Source of the DNA: DAHVFY01 sp040388665
GTDB taxonomy: Bacteria; Chlamydiota; Chlamydiia; Chlamydiales; Rhabdochlamydiaceae
Length of the DNA: 25,672 nucleotides
Direction of reading: 5' to 3'
NCBI GenBank assembly: GCA_040388665.1
Contig: JAZKBL010000073.1
Location: 1-25,672, forward strand
Shown here: piece by piece, positions 1-6,930 of the stretch
Position numbering within the stretch: position 1 is the stretch's first letter
How the letters are laid out: each line of letters opens with the position of its first letter
Position numbers and translations under genes: made by a program
Notes under the pieces: generated by a model
Database searches by the model: none
What the model was told of the DNA's origin: nothing
What the model saw: only the letters and a program-made list of their open reading frames with translations

Positions 1-63
1 AATTTAAAAGGCGCGATTCATCTCGGCCTTGAAAGACCGAGTTTTCTCGCGTCCGCTGGATAA
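1..63 (+). CDS. possible 3' end of an unidentified gene (partial)
   Basis: Frame 1 is open from the window edge for 20 codons and ends ERPSFLASAG-stop (TAA at 61-63). The other two + frames close early. The peptide is protein-like but far too short to identify, and the minus strand is also open here, so this may be chance. A short hairpin inside it (22-26 pairing with 37-41) is followed by TTTT. Confidence 0.25.
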   Translation, partial: NLKGAIHLGLERPSFLASAG

Positions 64-85
64 ATGAGACTCGACAATTCGAGTC

Positions 86-111
86 AAAAAAAAGCGGCGA
101 CGAGTCGCCGC
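86..111 (-). terminator. Rho-independent terminator of the phosphohexomutase-SDR operon
   Basis: On the minus strand an 8-bp G+C-rich stem (94-101 pairing with 104-111; the innermost pairs probably open to give a larger loop) is followed at once by eight T (93-86). It lies about 70 nt after the stop of the dehydrogenase gene and is the only strong terminator there. A second hairpin (68-74 with 79-85) follows directly beyond the T run. Confidence 0.85.
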
Positions 112-179
112 ACTCCAAACCACCTGATCGGCGGCGTTTAAGAAAAATTATTTCTTTGTTTCTTGCGCACGTTTTTTGA

Positions 180-944
180 TCATGTAATGCGCTTTAAAAT
201 GGATTTTTGGATGAGCTGTGTTGCGAAGGAGCTTGGAAGGAAATAACGGGCGATGAAGGTCATGATCCGGTATCTGGCATCGAAAATATGAACCGGCTTT
301 TTGTGCTGGATTTGCCAGAGGATTTCATGGGCTGCTTTTTCAACGGTCATCGTGTAGCTATCCTGTTGTTGTGGGTGACCTGATGCTGCTCTATTACGGA
401 AGTTGGTGTCGATTTGACCAGGACATGCTGTGAGGATGCGAATGCCGTGAGGTTTTAGCTCTTTGTCTAGTGCTTGTGAAAATTGATTAACAAAGGCTTT
501 TGCCGCCGAGTAGACAGCAAAAGAAGGGGACGCAAAAAAGGCGGCAGCGGAAGAGACGTTTAAGATAATTCCTGGTTTTTGTGCTTCTTGTAGGGTTCTT
601 GCGGCTTCTAAAGAGATTTCTAAAACGGCACTGCCGTTAACTTCAAGGATTTCTAGCTGTTTTTCTGTTGTGTGGGTGAGGGCATCGCCATAGAGTCCAA
701 AACCTGCATTATTGATGATGAGATCGGGCTGCATGGTATGGATGAGATTAATAAGAGTCTGTCTTTCGCTTTTGTTTGTTAGATCTGCTGTTTGGCAGGT
801 GACGTCTACAGGAAGGTTTTTTTTCAGACTCTCAAGTTCTAGAGAATTTCTGCCTGAAATAATGAGGGGAATTTTTTGCTCGGCAAGTAGGTGGCAGAGA
901 GCTTTTCCAAGCCCTGACGTGGCGCCAGTAATTAGAGCGAGCAT
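180..944 (-). CDS. short-chain dehydrogenase/reductase (SDR), DltE-like
   Basis: A 254-residue classical SDR, an NAD(P)-dependent oxidoreductase of unknown substrate, probably cytosolic. The Rossmann glycine motif TGATSGLG is at residues 6-13 and NNAG at 78-81. The catalytic tetrad is complete: Asn103, Ser132, Tyr145 and Lys149 (YSAAK). PGQ at about 175-177 is the usual loop after the active site. Length and order of motifs fit the COG0300 group of general short-chain dehydrogenases. The ATG at 942-944 lies inside the 3' end of the phosphohexomutase gene (13-nt overlap), so the two are very likely co-translated from one mRNA that ends at the terminator at 86-111. The family call is firm; no pathway can be inferred from the sequence. 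Confidence 0.9.
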   Translation of the reverse strand: MLALITGATSGLGKALCHLLAEQKIPLIISGRNSLELESLKKNLPVDVTCQTADLTNKSERQTLINLIHTMQPDLIINNAGFGLYGDALTHTTEKQLEILEVNGSAVLEISLEAARTLQEAQKPGIILNVSSAAAFFASPSFAVYSAAKAFVNQFSQALDKELKPHGIRILTACPGQIDTNFRNRAASGHPQQQDSYTMTVEKAAHEILWQIQHKKPVHIFDARYRIMTFIARYFLPSSFATQLIQKSILKRIT

Positions 945-2617
945 AGTTTTTTGACATTGAGTAAAAGGGTGTCGAGGTATTCATCTGTTGCGCTTTCACC
1001 TTGTACTTCAGCGTAGATTTTGATTTTAGGTTCAGTTCCTGACGGCCTGATGATGAGTTTACTTTTATCAGAAAGGCGGAAAAGGAGAACATCTGAAGGG
1101 GGAAGTCCATCGTTTCCTTTTTCGTAGTCAGTAAATTGAATGACTTTTTTTTCTAAAATCGATTGAGGAGGATTTTTACGTAAGGTATTCATGACTTGCA
1201 GCATTTTTTCCATCCCTTCTTTGCCGGGATCGAAATTGACAGAGAGTTGTTTTTCTTTAAAAAGCCCAAACTGTTTATAGATTTCGTTTAAGACGTCGAC
1301 AAGTGTTTTTCCCTTAGATTTTGCAGAAAGCGCAATTTCAGAGATAAGGCATGAGGAGATGGTCGCGTCTTTATCGCGTGCATGCGTGCCTCGTAAAAAA
1401 CCGTAAGATTCTTCTGCGCCGAAAAGAAACTCATAGGCGCCGTCTTTTCCAAGCTCCCAAAGATGAATCTTTTCTCCAATGTATTTAAAGCCTGTTAGCA
1501 CTTCAAAACAGGGTTTTTTGTAATGAGATGCGATGATTTTTTGAAGCTCTGTACTGACGATCGTTGTGATGAAGGCGCCTTTTAAAGGCATTGCATTTTG
1601 AGAGGTGAGAGTTTCTGAGAGATAATGAACACAAAGAGTTGCAATCTGGTTGCCTGTTAAGATGATAGGGGTGTTGTGGTGCATGACGACAATGCCCATC
1701 CTATCGGCGTCGGGATCGTTTGCAATTAGGAGATCAGAGTTTGTTTGCACAAGAAGATCGATTCCCATCTGAAGGGCTTCTTTGTATTCAGGGTTGGGGA
1801 ATTTGACGGTTGGAAAATCGCCGTCGGGTTTGATTTGAGCCTCAACGTAATGGATTGATGTGAATCCCCAGTCTTTAAGAGCCGCAGGACATGTTGTAAT
1901 GCCTGTTCCATGTAAGCTTGTGTAGACGATGTTAAGCGATTTACCATTTTTTTTGTTTTCTTCAGGAAATAGCTGTAAAAGACGGAGTGCGCTGAGATAT
2001 TCTTGATCAAGAGGGCCTACATCTGTTTTTTTGATGAGGGGATCGTTGAGAGGGGATAGTTTGACATCCGCAATAGAATGGATGGCATGTACTTCATCCA
2101 TGATGCCTGTATCGTGCGGAGAAACTACTTGCGCGCCATCTTTCCAGTAAACTTTATAGCCGTTATAAATGGCGGAGTTATGAGACGCTGTGATCATAAT
2201 GCCGGATGTGCATTTTAGATGTCTTGTTGCAAAAGAGATGTAGGGTGTAGGACGCATTTCATTAAGGAGGTAAGCTGTAATTCCATTTGCTGCAAGAACG
2301 CGTGCTGTTTCTTCTGCAAAAAATAGGGAATTGTGTCTTGAGTCATAGCCGATGAGGACGCTTGGATGACTTTCTTTTTGCTTGAGAATATAATTAGCAA
2401 GGCCTTGTGTTGCCATCTGAACGGTATAACGGTTCATCCGGTTTGTGCCAACGCCCATGATACCGCGCAAGCCCCCCGTTCCAAAAGAAAGATCGGTATA
2501 AAAAGCGTCGATAAGATCTTCAGGTTTTTTGCTGCGGATGAAGGCCTTTGTTTCTTCATCGTAGGGGCCGTCTAACCACGTTTGTAATTTTTTCTGAACA
2601 GCGTTGTCTATTGCCAT
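932..2617 (-). CDS. alpha-D-phosphohexomutase (phosphoglucomutase/phosphomannomutase)
   Basis: A 561-residue cytosolic enzyme that interconverts hexose 1- and 6-phosphates through a phosphoserine, feeding glycogen or nucleotide-sugar synthesis. All four family signatures are present: catalytic loop TASHN with Ser145, Mg-binding DPDADR at 301-306, sugar-binding EESYG at 402-406 and phosphate-binding RPSGTEPK at 524-531. The length matches the PgcA-type phosphoglucomutase group rather than the shorter GlmM group, so glucose phosphate is the likelier substrate. I chose the ATG at 2617 (MAIDNAVQ). An in-frame TTG at 2636-2638 would add seven residues without homology-like character. Neither has a good ribosome-binding site. 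The gene lies just beyond one copy of the 21-bp repeat at 2640-2660 and overlaps the following SDR gene by 13 nt. Confidence 0.93.
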   Translation of the reverse strand: MAIDNAVQKKLQTWLDGPYDEETKAFIRSKKPEDLIDAFYTDLSFGTGGLRGIMGVGTNRMNRYTVQMATQGLANYILKQKESHPSVLIGYDSRHNSLFFAEETARVLAANGITAYLLNEMRPTPYISFATRHLKCTSGIMITASHNSAIYNGYKVYWKDGAQVVSPHDTGIMDEVHAIHSIADVKLSPLNDPLIKKTDVGPLDQEYLSALRLLQLFPEENKKNGKSLNIVYTSLHGTGITTCPAALKDWGFTSIHYVEAQIKPDGDFPTVKFPNPEYKEALQMGIDLLVQTNSDLLIANDPDADRMGIVVMHHNTPIILTGNQIATLCVHYLSETLTSQNAMPLKGAFITTIVSTELQKIIASHYKKPCFEVLTGFKYIGEKIHLWELGKDGAYEFLFGAEESYGFLRGTHARDKDATISSCLISEIALSAKSKGKTLVDVLNEIYKQFGLFKEKQLSVNFDPGKEGMEKMLQVMNTLRKNPPQSILEKKVIQFTDYEKGNDGLPPSDVLLFRLSDKSKLIIRPSGTEPKIKIYAEVQGESATDEYLDTLLLNVKKLCSL

Positions 2618-2639
2618 AAAAGAAATGTAAGAAAACAAA

Positions 2640-2660
2640 GAAATTTAGTCGAGGGCTTTT
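2640..2660. repeat. 21-bp direct repeat, left copy
   Basis: Exact copy of 3406-3426: begins GAAATTTAGTCGAG and ends GCTTTT. The right copy is the 3' end of the YkgJ-type gene (its last codons and stop), so this copy looks like a duplicated piece of that gene placed just before the phosphohexomutase start. Start-to-start distance is 766 bp, enclosing the LRR gene. Confidence 0.9.
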
Positions 2661-2689
2661 CAAAGACATCCTGAGTCATTTGAAAACCC
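2653..2689. repeat. imperfect hairpin downstream of the LRR gene
   Basis: GGG-C-TTTTCAAA (2653-2664) can pair with TTTGAAAACCC (2679-2689), giving 11 pairs with one bulged C and a 14-nt loop. It overlaps the left direct repeat. No T run follows on the minus strand, so it is not a convincing terminator. Confidence 0.45.
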
Positions 2690-2778
2690 GATACTTGTTT
2701 TTACTTTTTCAGTATCTCTGAGATGTTTTCTATTTTTGCATATACCTGAATCGGTCATGGAATTGTCCCTGTGTATAT

Positions 2779-3324
2779 TCAGCGTTTAAGATGTGGGGGT
2801 ATCGTTTTCTCTTCATATTGAAGTGCATCATTTTTAATTTGTGGGATGTAAAGTGTATTAGCTACACGGTAATCAAATACGAGTTTGCATTTTTTGTAGC
2901 CAACTAAAGATTCTGTTTCTTCTAATAGTTCAGATGCTCTCTTTCCTATGAGAGAATCTATAATGACGGTCAGTTCTTTGTCGTGGAAATAGCTTACGAT
3001 TACTTCAGGTTCAATGCGGTTACCTCGTAAATCTATGAGATCTAAACTTGTAAATTCTTTAAGATCGGAAGGAATAGAGGTTAAATAAGATCCTCGCAAG
3101 TCAATAGATTTCAAATATTTATGAGCATTATTGTTGTAGATTTCTTGCATGAGCGTATCCTGAGTACTTGGATAGATATTGGGATAGATACCGTTAGAGA
3201 ATTTTTGTGGATTAATTTGTGTAGCTCTTATGTAGGCACATGCATATAAAACATGGTTTGGTTGCATATACTGATAATCTTGAGATAAAGAGTTGTAGAA
3301 TTTTCCAGGTCCAAGTACAGCCAT
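2779..3324 (-). CDS. small leucine-rich-repeat protein, copy 1
   Basis: A 181-residue protein with about one and a half leucine-rich repeats at residues 70-105 (LKSIDLRGSYLTSIP, then LDLIDLRGNRI) between unique N- and C-terminal parts. No signal peptide or membrane segment is obvious. The start is the ATG at 3322-3324, which has AAAGGAAT about 7 nt upstream; an upstream in-frame ATG at 3351 has no such site. The gene has its own sigma70-like promoter at 3362-3390 and is flanked by a 21-bp direct repeat (2640-2660, 3406-3426). It is a paralog of the LRR protein at 16069-16611: same length, same repeat position, and similar text after the repeat (YFHDKELTVIIDSLIG against TFCDKDIDIALDQSLF). LRR proteins of intracellular bacteria often contact host proteins; that role here is inference. 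Confidence 0.8.
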   Translation of the reverse strand: MAVLGPGKFYNSLSQDYQYMQPNHVLYACAYIRATQINPQKFSNGIYPNIYPSTQDTLMQEIYNNNAHKYLKSIDLRGSYLTSIPSDLKEFTSLDLIDLRGNRIEPEVIVSYFHDKELTVIIDSLIGKRASELLEETESLVGYKKCKLVFDYRVANTLYIPQIKNDALQYEEKTIPPHLKR

Positions 3325-3361
3325 GATGATTCCTTTGTTTAAGATGAACAAGAAATCGAAA

Positions 3362-3390
3362 ATTGTATCTTGTAAAGTTTATTTGTTCAA
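3362..3390 (-). promoter_or_regulatory. predicted sigma70-type promoter of LRR gene 1
   Basis: On the minus strand TTGAAC (3390-3385), 17 nt, then TACAAT (3367-3362). The start of transcription would fall near 3355, leaving a leader of about 30 nt that contains the ribosome-binding site of the LRR gene. Confidence 0.6.
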
Positions 3391-3405
3391 ATTAAAAAGA
3401 TTAAG

Positions 3406-3426
3406 GAAATTTAGTCGAGGGCTTTT
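3406..3426. repeat. 21-bp direct repeat, right copy
   Basis: Identical to 2640-2660. This copy spans the final codons and stop of the YkgJ-type gene (ending KALD) and a few bases beyond, and is probably the original of the pair. Confidence 0.9.
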
Positions 3427-3818
3427 TGGATCTCTTCAAGGGAGATGAGAGGAGCATCGGGTGCATTTACACCTTCGCAGCGTTCAGCTGTTTCTTTCCA
3501 ACTTTCAGGAGATTTGAGATTATCATCCCACCAAGGGAACGTGCGGCATTGCTTGGGGCGCGCACCATAGACAGAACACCTGCTATTTTTGAGAAAGACA
3601 CAGTCGTAATTTTTGCTGTGTTCTAATAGAGAATATTTGCCGCCTACTCTTCGTGTGTAGTGTTTCATGAAATCGGCTAAGGTGATTCTTAAAAAGGCTG
3701 CCATGGCGTGCATTTCCTCTTCGCTTACCCAAACAAAACCTGGGCTTCCTGTGCAGCATTTACCACATTGTGTGCAGCTAAAACGGAGACCGTCTTTGTA
3801 CCAAGGAAGATCAGACAT
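3411..3818 (-). CDS. YkgJ-type cysteine-cluster (Zn/Fe-binding) protein
   Basis: A 135-residue protein with the CxxCxxCC signature of the YkgJ/UPF0153 family: Cys15, Cys18, Cys21 and Cys22, with further cysteines at 73, 81, 91 and 114. The second half has the family-typical stretch from CVFL to CRTFPW. Members are thought to bind zinc or an iron-sulfur cluster; the biochemical role is not established. The start ATG (3816-3818) overlaps the stop of the metallophosphoesterase gene by 8 nt, so the two are translationally coupled. Its last codons are duplicated at 2640-2660. Family membership is secure, function is not. Confidence 0.85.
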   Translation of the reverse strand: MSDLPWYKDGLRFSCTQCGKCCTGSPGFVWVSEEEMHAMAAFLRITLADFMKHYTRRVGGKYSLLEHSKNYDCVFLKNSRCSVYGARPKQCRTFPWWDDNLKSPESWKETAERCEGVNAPDAPLISLEEIQKALD

Positions 3819-4763
3819 AAAAGGAGACCTCTTGAGAGGAATGCCAGCTTTCAGAAAAACGGAACACTTTCACGTTATAGCGCTCCTTTTCCATTTCGAT
3901 GATGTGGAAGGCTCCGGTTTCTTTATGAGGTGTGCATCCGCAGTCTAAAATGATCGGTAAATGACTTTCCCGTAAATCAGCAATGCAGTGCGCATGAGTA
4001 TGTCCATGAAGATAAAAAGTGATTTGGGGATATTTTAGAATGAGCGCACGTAAGTTGTTTGAGCGTCTAAGCGATTTGCGTGGGCTTTCTTGGTCAAAGA
4101 GGGGAAAGTGGTTGGCTAGAATGATTTTAGCGTCTTTTGGCATCGCTTGCAATGCTTGTTCTAGATGTTTTTCTATTTTAGGAGAAAAGTACCCGTGGGA
4201 AGAGACAAGTGATGTGGCAAGGGTTGTGTCAAGCGTGATCAGCCAAAAATTAGCGCTCAAGAATTTTATAGAAATGCCGGTGTCTTTTGAAGGGGTATTA
4301 AAAAATTGATAAAAGGTTTTTTTTGCAAAGTCCCTTTTCGTGTAGTTATCGTGATTTCCAGGAAGGGTATGAACGCTTATCCCTAAGCTCTCTATTTTTG
4401 TTAAAAACTGCTTTGCGCTTGCAAATTCTTTCGGGTGGGACGTTGTGCTCAAGTCTCCAGTTACTACCAGATGGNNNNNNNNNNTTCCCAAGATTGATCT
4501 CAAAAGTGGAGACGGCTTCGTCTCTGCGGCGAGCAACAAAAAGTAGTCCCGATTTCGAAGGGCGGACCAAGCACCACGGTCCGCTCTTTTTCTTCTTTCA
4601 AAAGAGGGATAAGAGACAAGAGCCTTTTTTGGCAAAAAACCTTATTGCGTGATAAAAAAGCATTGAGATTGCCCAGCCAGCGTTTGGAAAAAAGTTGGAG
4701 AGGATTGAAATCTGGCTCGGCAAAATGCAAATCTGATATTTGAGCGATGCGTAATGGATGCAT
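3811..4763 (-). CDS. calcineurin-like metallophosphoesterase (interrupted by an assembly gap)
   Basis: A phosphohydrolase of the binuclear metallophosphoesterase superfamily. The metal-ligand motifs appear in order: ISDLHF near the N-terminus, GDL just after the gap, GNHDN, ANHFP and HGHTHAH. It starts at ATG 4761-4763 (MHPLRIAQISDLHF); a GTG at 4785-4787 overlapping the preceding stop (GTGA) is the alternative. The gene is in two frames: the N-terminal part reads to KEEKE near 4590, and the rest resumes at HLVVTGDL just left of the N run (4475-4484). The intervening ~100 nt has no place in this fold, since the family would run almost directly from KEEK to the VTGD strand. This is either a bad contig join or a real short insertion. 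A metallophosphoesterase gene near groEL3 and murF also occurs in Chlamydia, as I recall (CT754). Confidence 0.8.
4475..4484. other. assembly gap of 10 N
   Basis: Exactly ten N, the same length as the run at 19530-19539, so a placeholder of unknown true size. It falls inside the metallophosphoesterase gene, and the frame differs on the two sides. Confidence 0.95.
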
Positions 4764-4783
4764 CCCCAAAATTATAGCATAGT

Positions 4784-5155
4784 TCACCTTTTCGATAAAC
4801 GCTTGGTAAGGCTTTTTCTTTTAAGAAGATTTTGTTTGACAAGCGTTTTCATCCATCTTCCGCCCTCTACATGGATACTTTTAGGAGGTGATTCAGCATC
4901 AACACCTACATTTGTTCTTTTAGAAATTTTTCTTTGTTTTTTTATCTTCTTGATAGCCAGTTGTTTACGTAATGTGGCAAGGACAGCAGCTTTTTTCTGC
5001 GCATTTTTTGTCGGGTACTTTTTTAAAAGATCGAGGGGTTTTAGTGTGTCGCTTTTAAGGGGTACGTCTACAGGTTGAGGACGTTGTGCTAGGCGTATAG
5101 CCTTGCGGCCTAACTTAAGGTCTTGCTTGGCAAGAGGGCGCTTAGATCTATTCAT
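4784..5155 (-). CDS. small, highly basic protein of unknown function
   Basis: 123 residues, with about 37 Lys/Arg against about 7 Asp/Glu spread along the whole length, no cysteine and one tryptophan. No family was recognised. The strong charge suggests binding to nucleic acid or another polyanion, but nothing in the sequence shows which. It is very likely real: GGAGGAAT, the best ribosome-binding site in this part of the window, lies just upstream of the ATG at 5153-5155, and a plausible promoter precedes it. Its stop overlaps a GTG that could start the metallophosphoesterase, which makes it the first gene of that operon. The open frame on the + strand here (4758-5078) is a shadow. Confidence 0.7.
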   Translation of the reverse strand: MNRSKRPLAKQDLKLGRKAIRLAQRPQPVDVPLKSDTLKPLDLLKKYPTKNAQKKAAVLATLRKQLAIKKIKKQRKISKRTNVGVDAESPPKSIHVEGGRWMKTLVKQNLLKRKSLTKRLSKR

Positions 5156-5176
5156 AAAATTCCTCCGGTAAACTTA

Positions 5177-5206
5177 ATTGTGCTTGTTGTAATAATTTAT
5201 TTTCAA
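5177..5206 (-). promoter_or_regulatory. predicted promoter of the basic-protein operon
   Basis: On the minus strand TTGAAA (5206-5201), 18 nt, then CACAAT (5182-5177), about 20 nt upstream of the start codon at 5155. A reasonable sigma70-like match with a slightly long spacer. Confidence 0.4.
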
Positions 5207-5215
5207 TACCCTGTC

Positions 5216-5244
5216 TTGCAGGTAATTATTTAAACTATTATGAT
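5216..5244 (+). promoter_or_regulatory. predicted promoter of the SulP-ABC operon
   Basis: TTGCAG (5216-5221), 17 nt, then TATGAT (5239-5244). If used, the first possible start codon (ATG 5240) lies inside the -10 box, so translation would begin at ATG 5255. An overlapping alternative is TTGTTG at 5184-5189 with a weaker -10. Confidence 0.45.
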
Positions 5245-5254
5245 TAGCCGAGTT

Positions 5255-6928
5255 ATGCTAAAAGAATTTATTCCTAAATCTGTGAGCTGTTTTAAAGAAG
5301 GGTATACTTTCTTTCTTTTTAAAAAGGATCTTTTTGCGGGTTTAACTGTCGGCATTGTCGCGCTTCCGCTTGCACTCGCATTTGCGATTGCTTCGGGGGT
5401 AGGTCCTGAGCGCGGGCTATATACTGCCATCATTGCGGGGTTTCTTATCTCTTTTTTAGGAGGAAGCCGGGTTCAGATTGGCGGTCCGACAGGGGCTTTT
5501 GTCGTCGTTGTTTATGATATCATTTCAAGGCAAGGATATGAGGGTCTCGTTGTTGCGACACTCATCGCTTCTGTTATGCTCATTGTTTTAGGAATCGCGC
5601 GTCTTGGTAACTTAATTAAGTATGTTCCATATCCTTTAGTAACCGGGTTTACAACGGGGATTGCTGTGGTGATTTTTTCAACGCAGATGAAAGGTTTTTT
5701 TGGTTTCCAGATAGAAAATGTGCCCTCCAATTTCATAGGGCAGTGGCATTCTTACTTTATAGCGTTTCCAACGTTTCATGGACCCACATTGCTTGTCGCT
5801 TCAAGCACTCTTGCGATGATTCTTTTGATTAAACGCTATTTTGTGGTGCTTCCTTGGGGCGTGCTTGCCATTGTTCTTTCTACTTTTGTTTGCTTTGCTT
5901 TTAATATTCCTGTTGCTACAGTAGCCTCTCATTTTGGAGAGCTTCCACGCAGTTTACCTTCCCTTGCATTTCCTCAATTTTCTTTAGCTTGGGAAGATTT
6001 GACACCCCTTATGCACGATGCGATCACAATAGCGCTTCTAGCGGGTATTGAATCCCTCCTTAGCGCGTCGATTGCAGATGGCATGACAGGATTTAGACAC
6101 AGGTCAAACTGCGAGCTTATAGCACAGGGGATCGCCAATTTTGGGTCTGCGTTATTTGGCGGCATACCGGCAACGGGCGCGATTGCTAGAACTGCAACGA
6201 ATGTAAAGACGGGAGCTAGGACCCCCGTTGCTGGAATGATTCATGCGGTAGTTTTATTTCTGATTCTGCTTTATCTTGGCCCCATCGTCAGTTTAGTACC
6301 GCTACCCGCTCTTTCTGCAGTGCTTGTCATGGTGGCGTGGAATATGAGTGAGGTGAATCATTTTTATCGACTGCTCAAGGCTCCTCTTGGAGATGTTGCG
6401 ATCCTTCTGACTGCTTTTTTCTTAACCGTTTTTGTTGACATTACGGTTGCTGTTGAACTTGGAATGATTTTAGCAGCGTTTCTTTTCATTAAGAGAATTG
6501 TCGACTATTCGAAAATTGCAAAAGTTTCTTCTCTTCTTGAGAACGAAGAAGAGGTTGTCGATAAAGATGCGCTGTCAGATAAAGACATTCCTTCAGGTGT
6601 TGCGGTTTATGAGATAAATGGCCCCTTTTTCTTCGGTATTGCAGATAATTTGAACGATGTTCTTCATCATCTTGAGCGCCCTCCAAAAGTGTTTATTTTA
6701 AGAATGCGTTATGTTCCGGCAATTGACACGACAGGCATTTATGTGCTGCAGCAGTTTTATTCAAGGTGCGCAAAAGAACGTACACATCTTATTTTATCTG
6801 GTGTCCGTGGTAAAGCAGCTGAAAGCATCAATAAATATGGCATAGCAACGCTTGTGGGGATAGAAAATATTTTTCCTCACATTGACGCGGCTCTACAGCA
6901 TGCAAATACACTCCTTACAACCAAATAA
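5255..6928 (+). CDS. SulP-family anion transporter with STAS domain
   Basis: An inner-membrane anion transporter of the SulP (SLC26) family, about 557 residues. The N-terminal half and middle form many hydrophobic segments, with the family signature region around the run from DLFAGLTVGIVALPLALAFA to LGGSRVQIGGPTGAF. A STAS domain follows at about residues 450-550 (YEINGPFFFGIADNL, then RMRYVPAIDTTGI). Substrates in the family include sulfate, bicarbonate and dicarboxylates; which applies cannot be read here. I chose ATG 5255 because the upstream ATG at 5240 sits in the best -10 box; using 5240 would add five residues. The stop is 2 nt before the ABC transporter gene, so the two form an operon. 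Confidence 0.9.
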   Translation: MLKEFIPKSVSCFKEGYTFFLFKKDLFAGLTVGIVALPLALAFAIASGVGPERGLYTAIIAGFLISFLGGSRVQIGGPTGAFVVVVYDIISRQGYEGLVVATLIASVMLIVLGIARLGNLIKYVPYPLVTGFTTGIAVVIFSTQMKGFFGFQIENVPSNFIGQWHSYFIAFPTFHGPTLLVASSTLAMILLIKRYFVVLPWGVLAIVLSTFVCFAFNIPVATVASHFGELPRSLPSLAFPQFSLAWEDLTPLMHDAITIALLAGIESLLSASIADGMTGFRHRSNCELIAQGIANFGSALFGGIPATGAIARTATNVKTGARTPVAGMIHAVVLFLILLYLGPIVSLVPLPALSAVLVMVAWNMSEVNHFYRLLKAPLGDVAILLTAFFLTVFVDITVAVELGMILAAFLFIKRIVDYSKIAKVSSLLENEEEVVDKDALSDKDIPSGVAVYEINGPFFFGIADNLNDVLHHLERPPKVFILRMRYVPAIDTTGIYVLQQFYSRCAKERTHLILSGVRGKAAESINKYGIATLVGIENIFPHIDAALQHANTLLTTK

Positions 6929-6930
6929 TA

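Noticed and set aside
148..183. Minus-strand mini frame MIKKRAQETKK overlapping the SDR stop as ATGA
   Set aside because: Only 11 codons with no ribosome-binding site of its own; the overlap is probably chance, although a frame slip at the SDR end cannot be excluded.
2653..2689. Terminator for LRR gene 1
   Set aside because: A hairpin exists but no T run follows on the minus strand, and it overlaps the duplicated repeat.
4758..5078. + strand open frame opposite the basic protein
   Set aside because: No ribosome-binding site, and the minus-strand frame has an excellent one; Leu/Phe-rich text mirrors Lys codons.
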